NCBI GenBank assembly: GCA_964436125.1 | Contig: CAYTBT010000018.1 | Span: 1 to 57,002 of the forward strand | Direction of reading: 5' to 3' | Length of the DNA: 57,002 bases | Source: CAYRFF01 sp964436125 | Lineage (GTDB): Bacteria; Bacteroidota; Bacteroidia; Chitinophagales; Saprospiraceae | Part shown: piece by piece, positions 1 to 8,500 of the stretch | How the letters are laid out: the number at the start of each line of letters is the position of its first letter | Position numbering within the stretch: position 1 is the stretch's first letter | The notes under the pieces: generated by a model | Told to the model about the DNA's origin: nothing | What the model saw: the letters and a program-made list of their open reading frames with translations, nothing else | The model's database searches: none | Translations under genes and position numbers: made by a program

Positions 1-132
1 CTATAAATGTGGAAAGCTGTCATTTTCAATTCCACACGTTTTATCATAGACCCAACAAAATTCATTGTTCAGCATGTGTCCCGGTAAATTTCACACAGAT
101 TTACATCTTGTTTTAGCTTTAATTCTTTTGTG

Positions 133-160
133 TTGAATTGAAAATAAAGCTTTACATTTG
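133..160 (+). promoter_or_regulatory. Bacteroidota-type promoter of the first SprB-repeat gene
   Basis: A TTG at 133-135 and a perfect TAnnTTTG box (TACATTTG) at 153-160 are separated by 17 bases, matching the known -33/-7 arrangement of Bacteroidota promoters. The start codon at 220 would follow a leader of about 53 bases. The rest of 1-219 shows no gene. Promoter activity is inferred. Confidence 0.55.
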
Positions 161-219
161 ATAACATAGAAACCAAAACTGCAATAAACACTTGATAATA
201 TAAACTGATTTAACACCGT

Positions 220-3183
220 ATGAGGCATTTCAGCACACTTATATTTTTGTTATTGGGATTTCTGTTACAGGCTCAACTTCCCGATACTTTATATATTTAT
301 CCGGAACAATTTGAGGCAATTTCACAGGAAAAGGTAGAAGTTCCCATCCGGGTAAATAATTACCAGAAGATAGAAGCATTGCAATTTTCAATAAATTGGG
401 ATCCACATCAACTAGCATTTGACAGTATCCTTGCAATCAACCCCGCATCAAAAATCAAGCTTGTTGATATAGGCTTGTCCAGAACGGATCAAGGCTTGCT
501 AGTACTCTCATTTGTCGATCCGATTACCGGTGGGATCAGCCTTCCCGACTCAAGCAGTCTTTTTACTATTCAATATACCGCCATCGGCGAGCCATCAAAG
601 AAAGTTCCTCTAAATATTTCAGACTACGATAGAGAAATTGACGCTTATGGGCAAGGTTTATTCCGCACCGTCATAGCCGGGAAAACCTTGAATAAAATTA
701 AGAATCCCCTAGGCTTACACATGTACACACATAGTTGTAGCCCGACCAAGCTTATCAATCCCAATGGAGAAATAAAAATCAAAGCATTCGGCGGAGTGGA
801 ACCTATGAGCCTATCCTTCCGACCACTGAATAGTCAGAGTTCTACCTTATACATCATAGGAAATGGCAGCATCACACAACTTGATTCCCTTTCACCGGGA
901 AGCTATGAAATACGTATCAGAGATGCCGCTCAGCAAGAGATCATTGATACCATAAGTATGTCAAGAACCGGAGAATGGGAGCTAGATCTGGAGTTGGTTC
1001 AGCCATCCTGCGCCAATACTAATAACGGTTCAGCGCGCATTAACCATATTGCAGGTGGCGTAGAACCATACGTATTTACCTGGTCAACATTTGACATATT
1101 GAGCCCCGCACTCACCCACATCGGCAATGGTGCATACTACATCCGGATAGAAGACAAGTTAGGCTGCATTTACGAGGAGCTTTTCACCCTGGAAACACCC
1201 GCCCCAAAGATTCATATCAGCCATTCTCCGGCAAGCTGTCAATCAATTGCCGATGGCAGTATAAATGCACAAGTAATTCAAGGCATTCCCTATGCAGACT
1301 CGACATATACATTTATTCTAGATACCTTTCCTGCCGTGCAGGCAAGAAGTTTTTCCGCTTCAAATCTCAGTGCCGGCACGCACCGGCTTACCATCATAGA
1401 CAGCATGCTCTGTAGTTTCACCTATTCCATTCATATAGGACTTGAACATGGAATTCAGATTCTCGATTCGACAAAGCTGAATGTAGGATGTGATGGCACT
1501 CTCGGTGGATACATTCTCACTGCAATCGATACAGGACAATTAAGTTCCAGACTTATTCCTACTCTTGTTCCCGATCTAGGAACAATATCGCAGACTGATA
1601 GCCTTATTAAAATTGAAAATTTGCCGGAAGGCACATATACCTTATTCTTAGATTATGAAAATGATTCCTTATCCTGCGGAAAGACTCTTCAATTCACCGT
1701 TACAATGCCGACATTTATAGATATCGACCTCGACACGATAAAACACGAGACTTGCCTGGGAAAATCCAATGGAATACTCGATGTAAAAGCAACCGGAGGC
1801 TTGGGCTCATTTTACACATTCACCTGGGCCGATGGAACAGTTGCATCCCACAGAGATAACCTTGGACCCGGTATTTACTGTCTCACCGTCACCGACGATA
1901 GCGGCTGCAAGTCGGACACTTGTTTCACCATTGAGCCGGGCATGGAATATGAGTTGATTATCGATACCGTACAAGACCTCCGATGCCCGGGAATTGCTGA
2001 AGGTAAAATTGACTTCCACATACAACATCTCTCCGGAGAAAAGTCAGATTCATTTACCGTGAACGTAAATCCGCCTGTAAATATCGCAATTATCAATGAT
2101 TCATTATATAGACTCGATAGCCTGGTAGCCGGAGCTTATACAATAAAAATTACAAATAATTTTTCCTGCACGATCGATACCACGATTAACGTCGGAGAAC
2201 CGCAATTCCCTTCAATCCACATCGATAGTATTCAAGATGCAGGTTGCTACAATGCGCCTACAGGCTATATCGACTTGTACGCAATGCTCGATGGCGATAC
2301 TACGACTGCCGTCAAATGGCTGTGGAGCACGGGCGATACTACTCCGCGAATCCAGAACTTAACTGCCGGCTCTTATGAGCTTAGTTTGACTGATGCCCAT
2401 GGCTGTTCATATAGTAAAAGTTATTACATAGACAGTATCGGCGGACCTGTTGTACAATCTATTACAATGATTCCACCCTCCTGTTATGGTAGTGATGACG
2501 GAAGCGTCTCGTTTGACTCACTTTTTTCTATCGCAGGCATCCAATCATACGCCTGGGAAGGAATTGACAGCACATGGAGCATGGATACCTTAAAATCCGG
2601 CTTTTACACATACGAAGTTGTAGATTCAGCAATGTGTAGGCTCCGCGATAGCATTTTTCTTCCCCAGCCGGACTCCTTGATGGTGACAGTTTTAACAGAG
2701 GATGAGACAAGCAATGAACTCGGATCGGCAAGCATAAATATTTCTGGTGGGACTCCACCTTACGAGATCACCTGGTCAACAGTTCCTCCGATAAAAAATG
2801 ATACATTTATCCACCTTTCAGCAGGCAATTACAGTGTTATTGTCCTCGATCAAAACGCCTGCATCAAGATTACTAATTTCAAAATTGACAATAGGACTTC
2901 TATTAACTATATCGACCAAAAGCACTTTTCGCTATTTCCCAATCCCGCCGATGATAAACTTCACCTTTTTCTCGATGACAATGTGCAATATAATTTATCA
3001 GACAGAATAGGATACAGACTTAAAATTGTAAACATCCATGGTGAGAAAATACATATTCCCTATCAAGTACATAATAAAAGGATTACAATACTCACATCAC
3101 TTCTCACACCGGGCACATATTTCATCATTTTGTCACATAATGATAAAATAATATATAATAATGCCTTCCTCATACAGCGTTAA
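220..3183 (+). CDS. Secreted cohesin-like/SprB-repeat protein with T9SS type A C-terminal domain
   Basis: The 987-residue product starts with a clear signal peptide (residues 1-19, ending LLQAQ). A cohesin-like beta domain follows at about 30-160 (VEVPIRVNNYQ, then IEALQFSINWDP), the fold that in other proteins serves in protein-protein or surface attachment. From about 170 to 900 there are repeated 70-90 residue SprB-like units of the type CxxxxNGSA...GGxxPYxFTWS...L.AGxYxLxVTD..GC. The last 80 residues carry the type A sorting domain with the FPNPADDKL motif and a final TPGTYFIILSHNDKII strand, so the protein should cross the outer membrane through T9SS and be attached or released outside. 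A paralogue of related layout follows 109 bases downstream in the same direction. The ligand is unknown; SprB repeats are best known from the gliding adhesin SprB. Confidence 0.9.
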   Translation: MRHFSTLIFLLLGFLLQAQLPDTLYIYPEQFEAISQEKVEVPIRVNNYQKIEALQFSINWDPHQLAFDSILAINPASKIKLVDIGLSRTDQGLLVLSFVDPITGGISLPDSSSLFTIQYTAIGEPSKKVPLNISDYDREIDAYGQGLFRTVIAGKTLNKIKNPLGLHMYTHSCSPTKLINPNGEIKIKAFGGVEPMSLSFRPLNSQSSTLYIIGNGSITQLDSLSPGSYEIRIRDAAQQEIIDTISMSRTGEWELDLELVQPSCANTNNGSARINHIAGGVEPYVFTWSTFDILSPALTHIGNGAYYIRIEDKLGCIYEELFTLETPAPKIHISHSPASCQSIADGSINAQVIQGIPYADSTYTFILDTFPAVQARSFSASNLSAGTHRLTIIDSMLCSFTYSIHIGLEHGIQILDSTKLNVGCDGTLGGYILTAIDTGQLSSRLIPTLVPDLGTISQTDSLIKIENLPEGTYTLFLDYENDSLSCGKTLQFTVTMPTFIDIDLDTIKHETCLGKSNGILDVKATGGLGSFYTFTWADGTVASHRDNLGPGIYCLTVTDDSGCKSDTCFTIEPGMEYELIIDTVQDLRCPGIAEGKIDFHIQHLSGEKSDSFTVNVNPPVNIAIINDSLYRLDSLVAGAYTIKITNNFSCTIDTTINVGEPQFPSIHIDSIQDAGCYNAPTGYIDLYAMLDGDTTTAVKWLWSTGDTTPRIQNLTAGSYELSLTDAHGCSYSKSYYIDSIGGPVVQSITMIPPSCYGSDDGSVSFDSLFSIAGIQSYAWEGIDSTWSMDTLKSGFYTYEVVDSAMCRLRDSIFLPQPDSLMVTVLTEDETSNELGSASINISGGTPPYEITWSTVPPIKNDTFIHLSAGNYSVIVLDQNACIKITNFKIDNRTSINYIDQKHFSLFPNPADDKLHLFLDDNVQYNLSDRIGYRLKIVNIHGEKIHIPYQVHNKRITILTSLLTPGTYFIILSHNDKIIYNNAFLIQR

Positions 3184-3249
3184 GGGTATAAAAACTATCA
3201 TTTAAGGGAGAGAATCTATAAAAACATAGAAAAGAATCGCATTCTTATG

Positions 3250-3257
3250 TACTTTTG
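3250..3257 (+). promoter_or_regulatory. Candidate -7 promoter box before the second SprB-repeat gene
   Basis: TACTTTTG fits the TAnnTTTG consensus and lies 36 bases before the start codon at 3293. No convincing TTG is seen at the -33 distance. The box runs directly into a copy of the abundant TTTGCGNAAGC motif (3254-3264). Confidence 0.4.
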
Positions 3258-3292
3258 CGCAAGCGCATAAAGAGACCATTTTAAAGACAATT

Positions 3293-6200
3293 ATGAGGAA
3301 ATATTTTATACTTTGCACCCTGATTTTCAGTATTTCAACGATCGGATATGCACAGGTTCCGACCAAAGTTATATACCCTGATAATGCGGCAAAAAATCGC
3401 GGAGTTTTGATAACTTGTCCGGAAGGTGAACAAGATGCCGGTACTTTTCACCTAGGGAATTATAAAAACACAACACAGAGCAACCACATAAATAAAAACC
3501 GTATATTTTTATGCGCACAAGATCGCGTTCCATTAATACACAATCGAGATGCCGTCCTCAAGGGAGATCCCAAGCCGGGAACCACACCGGGAATTGGTTA
3601 TGGCATATACACTTGCTCGCCGACAGTAGATGGCACTAATCTCTCCGATATTGCCTCTGATCCCTGTCAGGAAAATGACCCTATGCCACCGGCACCTAGT
3701 GAATTCTGGGTTATCGTAGATGGCACCGAAGGCGATATAATGCTCAATAACAATGGTTACCTTAATCAGAACTTTAATCATGGTGCTCCCGGCACCTGGT
3801 GGTTTGCTCCGATAACATTTGATAAACTCGATGTGAATAACGGAGTTGAACACGCCGCTTATGAAGTCGATGGAGCCAATAACAAGGGGCCTTGCGTCAA
3901 TGTCCGTATTGACCAAGCCATCGAAGTAACATATCTCAATCCATTTGAAATCAGTGATTTCACGTATAATAATAGTGGTAACGGCCCATGCTCAGGCTCC
4001 TTTGTCATTACGGGTGGATTACCGGAATACGACCCGGCCGCACATTACGATATAAGCATTGTATCAGCCAATAATTCCAATATTCTCGGTAGCCTTCAGG
4101 GCATGAACTATGGAAATGGCGACACCGTCAATTTCACGGTTCCACTAGGCGGAAAATATATGGTAACCATCAAAGATGGAAAATCATGCGTACAGACAAT
4201 CCCACTGACATTGGATTGCAACACGCTCAAAATAATTTTACCGGAGCTTCAAGTAGAACTCGGAGAAACATTCACTTTTCCGATACGAGTAAAAAACTTC
4301 GATTCACTTGCCACTCTTAGCTTTACGATGCAATACAATCCCAATGTAATCGAGTTTATCGATACGGCCAATTTTGATATTCCAAAAGATAAGTCAATTT
4401 CAGGTGTCAGCGTCAATCAGTTAAAAGGGAAAGCCTCTTTTACCTGGGCAACAACGCTTATGCCACAGACAAAACCCATCACACTTCCCGATGGCACAGC
4501 AATCATCGAATTTAAATTTGAAGTAGCTTCCACCGCCAAGATCGGCGATATCAGCCCTTTAATTCTCGTAAATAAACCCACATATATCGAAGCCACGAGG
4601 ACAGAAACCCTAGAAGAAATGGGTGTAATAGTCGATGAAGGCTTTGTGGAAATAGTAGCGGGAAGCGATCTTATTTTTTCCTGGACATCCTGTGGAACAG
4701 CGCAAGGTCCACCACATGATGGCACATTTACTATCACCGCCTATAACGGCACTCCGCCGTATGCTGTGGCCTGGGTAGCAGACAATATCGGCGATTCCGG
4801 CACCGGTACAATCAATAACGACGGTGGCTCATACACCGCCAGCGGGCTTGACTATGACACTTATACTGTCACAATCACTGATAAAAACAATCTGACATAC
4901 ACCGATAAACTCGTCGTAAATTCCGTCCAGCCTCATCCGGAATTTCTCGTGACTGTCTATAATCCATCATGTCATGGAGAAGATGATGGAAAAATAAGCC
5001 TCAACAATATCCAAGCCGTACAACCCTATGCTATTCAATGGTCAACAGGTGATTTTAATGTTACATCCATCGACGACCTTGCTGCCGGAAATTATTCTGT
5101 TACCGTAACAGATAAATATGGCTGTGCAGTTGATTCTGCAAGAGCGCTAGGATATGAAGATATTGTGTTAACCGTTTCTTCTGAGAATGTTGCCTGCCAG
5201 GATGACACCACAGGATCCGCAGTGATTACCGCAGCCGGTGGAGTACCATTAAATGGCAACGAATACACCTTTACCCTGGAGGACGATTCACAAGTAACAA
5301 CCGATACCTTACGGCTCAGCAACCTACCATACGGATGGTACACCTTGACGATTACCGATAAGAATGCTTGTCCATCACAAGATTCCTTTTTTATCGATAG
5401 CGATAGAAAATTATATTTTAAAAACCTTGTCATTACAAGTCCGAGCTGTTACGGTGAGCTAGGTCAACTCCATATAGAACCCGGGGTGACGGGAGGAAAT
5501 GTACAGACACCTTATACTGTAAGAGTCAAAGGGGTCAATTCTTCCTATGATTTCACACAAAACGCCTTTGATGAAATTGATTTTACAGTGCCTGGCGGCA
5601 AATATCATATCATACTCGGCGATCAATCAGAATGTAGTTTTGATACAATAGTCACTGTAATACAACCGGAAGAAATTATCATTTCGCCACAGGTCCAGAA
5701 TGATTTATGTGAACCGGGATTTCAAGGATACATTGCACTTCATGCCTCAGGTGGCACAGGTGAACTCACCTTTGACTGGGCCGGTGGATTATTCCCTTCC
5801 GCAGCTGATTCTATATGGGATTTGCCTCCGGGAAACTATAGTGTTACGATAACAGATGAAAATAATTGTACACTCGAAAAAACATTTCAAATTACTTCAG
5901 CTGAAGCGCCGGTAATTACACAGATTGATTCTGTTTCTATCTCCTGCTCAGGAGGATGTGACGGAGAGCTCACTGTACAAGCGACGCCCGGCCCCAATCC
6001 TATCGCGGAGTATTATTGGGTTAATGCAATAACAAATGACACCATACATGGACAGACAGCAACGGGACTTTGTTCAGGGAATTACATTGTTTATGTCGTT
6101 GATGAGAAAGGCTGTGCCACTAACCAAGTTGTTCATTTAGGCAATCCTGATCCGATTGATACTGCATCTATAGTTATTGTCAATCCTACATGTACCGGAA

Positions 6201-7873
6201 GAAATACGGGTTCAATTCAATTGGAAATGGAAGGCGGAACTCCACCCTATACTTTTAAGTGGTCAGAACCAGGAGCAGCGAACTCATCTACACTATCAGG
6301 TGTGGGAGCAGGCACTTATACCGTATCTGTAACAGATGACGCCGGATGTGGACCTTTTGTCGCGCAGTTTACGATTACTGAACCACCTAAAATTACAGTA
6401 GAATTTGATAATATTAAAGCTACATCATGCTATAATACCTGTGATGGCCGTGCTACGGCTGTAGCGAGCGGCGGAGTTTCCAATACCTACACATATACCT
6501 GGGGAAATAATCATTTCGGGCAGTTAAATACTGCGCTTTGTGCGGGGAAAAATCTCCTCATAGTATCTGATGGTACTTGTACCGATTCCTTTTACGTAAC
6601 AATTCCATCTCCTGAGCCGATCAGCTTTAATTACATTGACTCTATACCCCCTACCTGTAATGGTGATTCCGATGGAAAAATCACAATCGAAGGAACAGGA
6701 GGCACAGGTTCTTATATTTACTTATGGGAAGATCAAAGTATTGATTCCAGCTTGACAAATTTAACCGCCGGTGATTATGCGGTTACAATTACCGATGGAA
6801 AAGGTTGTGTTCTTGATACTGTTGTTACTCTAGGAGAACCTGACGTACTTGAACTTTCCATAGATTCTCTATCGCACATAAGTTGTGCAGGGGAACAGGA
6901 CGGCTATATAGAATTGGGTGTTACCGGTGGCAATGGAGACTTCGTCTTTAATTGGTCCCGCGGCTCTAGTACTACTGCAATTGCCTCCTCACTTGCCCAG
7001 GGGAACTATGCAATTACTGTTACAGATAAAAAAGGCTGTACGGACACAATCAGTACGACATTAAATACTCCTCCACCTATCAGCTTCACTATGGACGATA
7101 TTGTGAATCCTACCTGCTACGGTGATGAAGCAGAAATTTCTGTCCTCAGTGCAACAGGTGGTAATGGCACCCCGTATATAGCAGTTATCAACGACCAGGA
7201 ATTTCCCGTTCCCGGCAGTATCCTATTGCCTGCAGGGAGTTATACGGTATCCGTTTTCGATGAGAAAGGTTGTTCTTCTAGCTCAACTTTTACCATTAAT
7301 CAACCGCCGGAGATAATTATAGGTCTCCCTGGTCAGGTTGAAGTGGATCTCGGTGATAGCCTTTCTCTGAATCCTACTATAAGCAATGCTACAGCACCTA
7401 TCTCAGAATATGCTTGGATGCCGCCTGAATACGTTGATTGCAGCACTTGTAAAAATGTTTCAATCCTTCCGATTTCAAGTACAACTCTCACTTTTACTGT
7501 AAAGGATGAAAATGGTTGTACTGCTGAAGCTACCGTAGATGTTCACGTCGATAAATCCAGGGACGTTTATATTCCTACAGCTTTCACACCCAATGGTGAT
7601 GGTGTCAATGAGGTATTTAAAATTTATACCGGCTCTAGTGCCGAGAAAATAATCAACTTCGCCATTTATAATCGATGGGGTTCAGTTATCTGGAAAGCGA
7701 GTGACATTCCTATTGTCGATAATGCCTCGGCGCTGGGATGGAATGGAACTTTTAAAGGGAATAGCTTAAACCCCGGTGTATTTGTCTTTACGGCAAAAAT
7801 TCTATTTAAAGACGGTGTTACACGGACCTATTCCGGGGATATATCAATCTTAGATTCTTATACTTATCATTAA
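3293..7873 (+). CDS. Giant secreted SprB-repeat protein with gliding-type (type B) T9SS C-terminal domain
   Basis: The 1526-residue product has a signal peptide (1-21, ending IGYAQ), a unique N-terminal region to about 300, a cohesin-like domain at about 312-455 (LQVELGETFTFPIRVKNF), then about ten SprB-type units, each with a paired-Cys and GGTPPYTFxWS pattern and a closing YSVTVTDxxGC strand. The last 100 residues are the gliding-motility-associated C-terminal domain, recognised by IPTAFTPNGDGVNEVF (about 1427-1442) and the YNRWGSVIW strand. In known systems this type B signal directs export by T9SS and stable surface retention. Its upstream neighbour has the same cohesin plus SprB design but a type A signal, suggesting duplication followed by exchange of the C-terminal signal. 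A surface adhesin or matrix role is inferred. Confidence 0.9.
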   Translation: MRKYFILCTLIFSISTIGYAQVPTKVIYPDNAAKNRGVLITCPEGEQDAGTFHLGNYKNTTQSNHINKNRIFLCAQDRVPLIHNRDAVLKGDPKPGTTPGIGYGIYTCSPTVDGTNLSDIASDPCQENDPMPPAPSEFWVIVDGTEGDIMLNNNGYLNQNFNHGAPGTWWFAPITFDKLDVNNGVEHAAYEVDGANNKGPCVNVRIDQAIEVTYLNPFEISDFTYNNSGNGPCSGSFVITGGLPEYDPAAHYDISIVSANNSNILGSLQGMNYGNGDTVNFTVPLGGKYMVTIKDGKSCVQTIPLTLDCNTLKIILPELQVELGETFTFPIRVKNFDSLATLSFTMQYNPNVIEFIDTANFDIPKDKSISGVSVNQLKGKASFTWATTLMPQTKPITLPDGTAIIEFKFEVASTAKIGDISPLILVNKPTYIEATRTETLEEMGVIVDEGFVEIVAGSDLIFSWTSCGTAQGPPHDGTFTITAYNGTPPYAVAWVADNIGDSGTGTINNDGGSYTASGLDYDTYTVTITDKNNLTYTDKLVVNSVQPHPEFLVTVYNPSCHGEDDGKISLNNIQAVQPYAIQWSTGDFNVTSIDDLAAGNYSVTVTDKYGCAVDSARALGYEDIVLTVSSENVACQDDTTGSAVITAAGGVPLNGNEYTFTLEDDSQVTTDTLRLSNLPYGWYTLTITDKNACPSQDSFFIDSDRKLYFKNLVITSPSCYGELGQLHIEPGVTGGNVQTPYTVRVKGVNSSYDFTQNAFDEIDFTVPGGKYHIILGDQSECSFDTIVTVIQPEEIIISPQVQNDLCEPGFQGYIALHASGGTGELTFDWAGGLFPSAADSIWDLPPGNYSVTITDENNCTLEKTFQITSAEAPVITQIDSVSISCSGGCDGELTVQATPGPNPIAEYYWVNAITNDTIHGQTATGLCSGNYIVYVVDEKGCATNQVVHLGNPDPIDTASIVIVNPTCTGRNTGSIQLEMEGGTPPYTFKWSEPGAANSSTLSGVGAGTYTVSVTDDAGCGPFVAQFTITEPPKITVEFDNIKATSCYNTCDGRATAVASGGVSNTYTYTWGNNHFGQLNTALCAGKNLLIVSDGTCTDSFYVTIPSPEPISFNYIDSIPPTCNGDSDGKITIEGTGGTGSYIYLWEDQSIDSSLTNLTAGDYAVTITDGKGCVLDTVVTLGEPDVLELSIDSLSHISCAGEQDGYIELGVTGGNGDFVFNWSRGSSTTAIASSLAQGNYAITVTDKKGCTDTISTTLNTPPPISFTMDDIVNPTCYGDEAEISVLSATGGNGTPYIAVINDQEFPVPGSILLPAGSYTVSVFDEKGCSSSSTFTINQPPEIIIGLPGQVEVDLGDSLSLNPTISNATAPISEYAWMPPEYVDCSTCKNVSILPISSTTLTFTVKDENGCTAEATVDVHVDKSRDVYIPTAFTPNGDGVNEVFKIYTGSSAEKIINFAIYNRWGSVIWKASDIPIVDNASALGWNGTFKGNSLNPGVFVFTAKILFKDGVTRTYSGDISILDSYTYH

Positions 7874-8104
7874 GTAAGTCCTTTTTCATCTTAAGACAAG
7901 AATCTATATATGGCAATATTTATCGAGTGAAGAAGATACGCCATCGCTATATCGTTGGATACATTTACCTCATCCTATTTATTGACCTGACATTTGACAG
8001 ATATATAGCTTACACAAATTGAATTAAAGAATTGGTAACAAAGCTACACAATGCCTTATTACCCAATACATACAATACGCAAGAGGCGCGCACGGTAGAA
8101 ATAT

Positions 8105-8145
8105 GTCTGAATGTAGTCTCTGCGAAGCCGAGACTACATTCAGAC
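8105..8145. repeat. Perfect 16-bp inverted repeat next to the intron relic
   Basis: Arms at 8105-8120 and 8130-8145 are perfect reverse complements (GTCTGAATGTAGTCTC) around a 9-base loop. No T-run follows on either side, so it is not a typical terminator. It abuts a 20-base element (8146-8165) that recurs with one mismatch at 42315-42334. The rest of 7874-8104 shows no gene. Confidence 0.7.
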
Positions 8146-8165
8146 AAGCTGATTCTGGCTTGCCG

Positions 8166-8436
8166 GGCTATCTCAGTCATGGTGAAAACCCAAATTCAGG
8201 TAAGCCCGTGAAATGCCGAGAATCGGCACGATCGAAGGGCGTAATCCATCGTACTGGTGCTTGTATTCAAAGGTTTTACTATACTCCACTCGCAGGAGCT
8301 CGGTCTTTAGTCCATCTCAGGCGGCTCCTTCAGATTCCACGTCGCAGTGGACACTCTTGCCTTCAGCTAATGGTTGGCGATTACATAGCCCCATGGTGGA
8401 CTTTCACCACCTAGTTAATTGCCATGCACGGCACAC
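8166..8436 (-). mobile_element. Group II intron relic: 5' part of domain I, no ORF
   Basis: Read on the minus strand from 8436, the sequence begins GTGTGCCGTGCATGGCA, the typical GUGYG start of bacterial group II introns. It continues with a GGTGGTGAAAGTCCACC hairpin (8411-8395), a GCAAGAGTGTCC stretch and GTGGAATCTGAAGGA (8340-8326), blocks I recall from domain I of group IIC introns such as the Oceanobacillus iheyensis one. Only about 270 bases are recognisable: no reverse transcriptase ORF and no domain V hairpin are present, so the element is truncated and should be inactive. The 5' end lies right behind the U-run of the terminator at 8440-8472, the insertion preference known for class C introns. 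The 3' limit is my estimate. Confidence 0.75.
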
Positions 8437-8439
8437 CAC

Positions 8440-8472
8440 AAAAAAAGAGCGAGAAATTCCTTCCTCGCTCTT
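8440..8472 (-). terminator. Rho-independent terminator of the TlpA/SprB gene
   Basis: The stem AAGAGCGAG/CTCGCTCTT (8445-8453 with 8464-8472) is followed on the minus strand by seven T residues (8446-8440). It lies 28 bases beyond the stop codon at 8501. The intron relic begins 3-4 bases after the T-run. Confidence 0.85.
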
Positions 8473-8500
8473 CATTTAAGCTTCAATAAAATTCCATCAA

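Noticed and set aside
8103..8479. Two overlapping short ORFs on the plus strand
   Set aside because: They lie across the inverted repeat and the antisense strand of the group II intron relic, which explains the sequence better.
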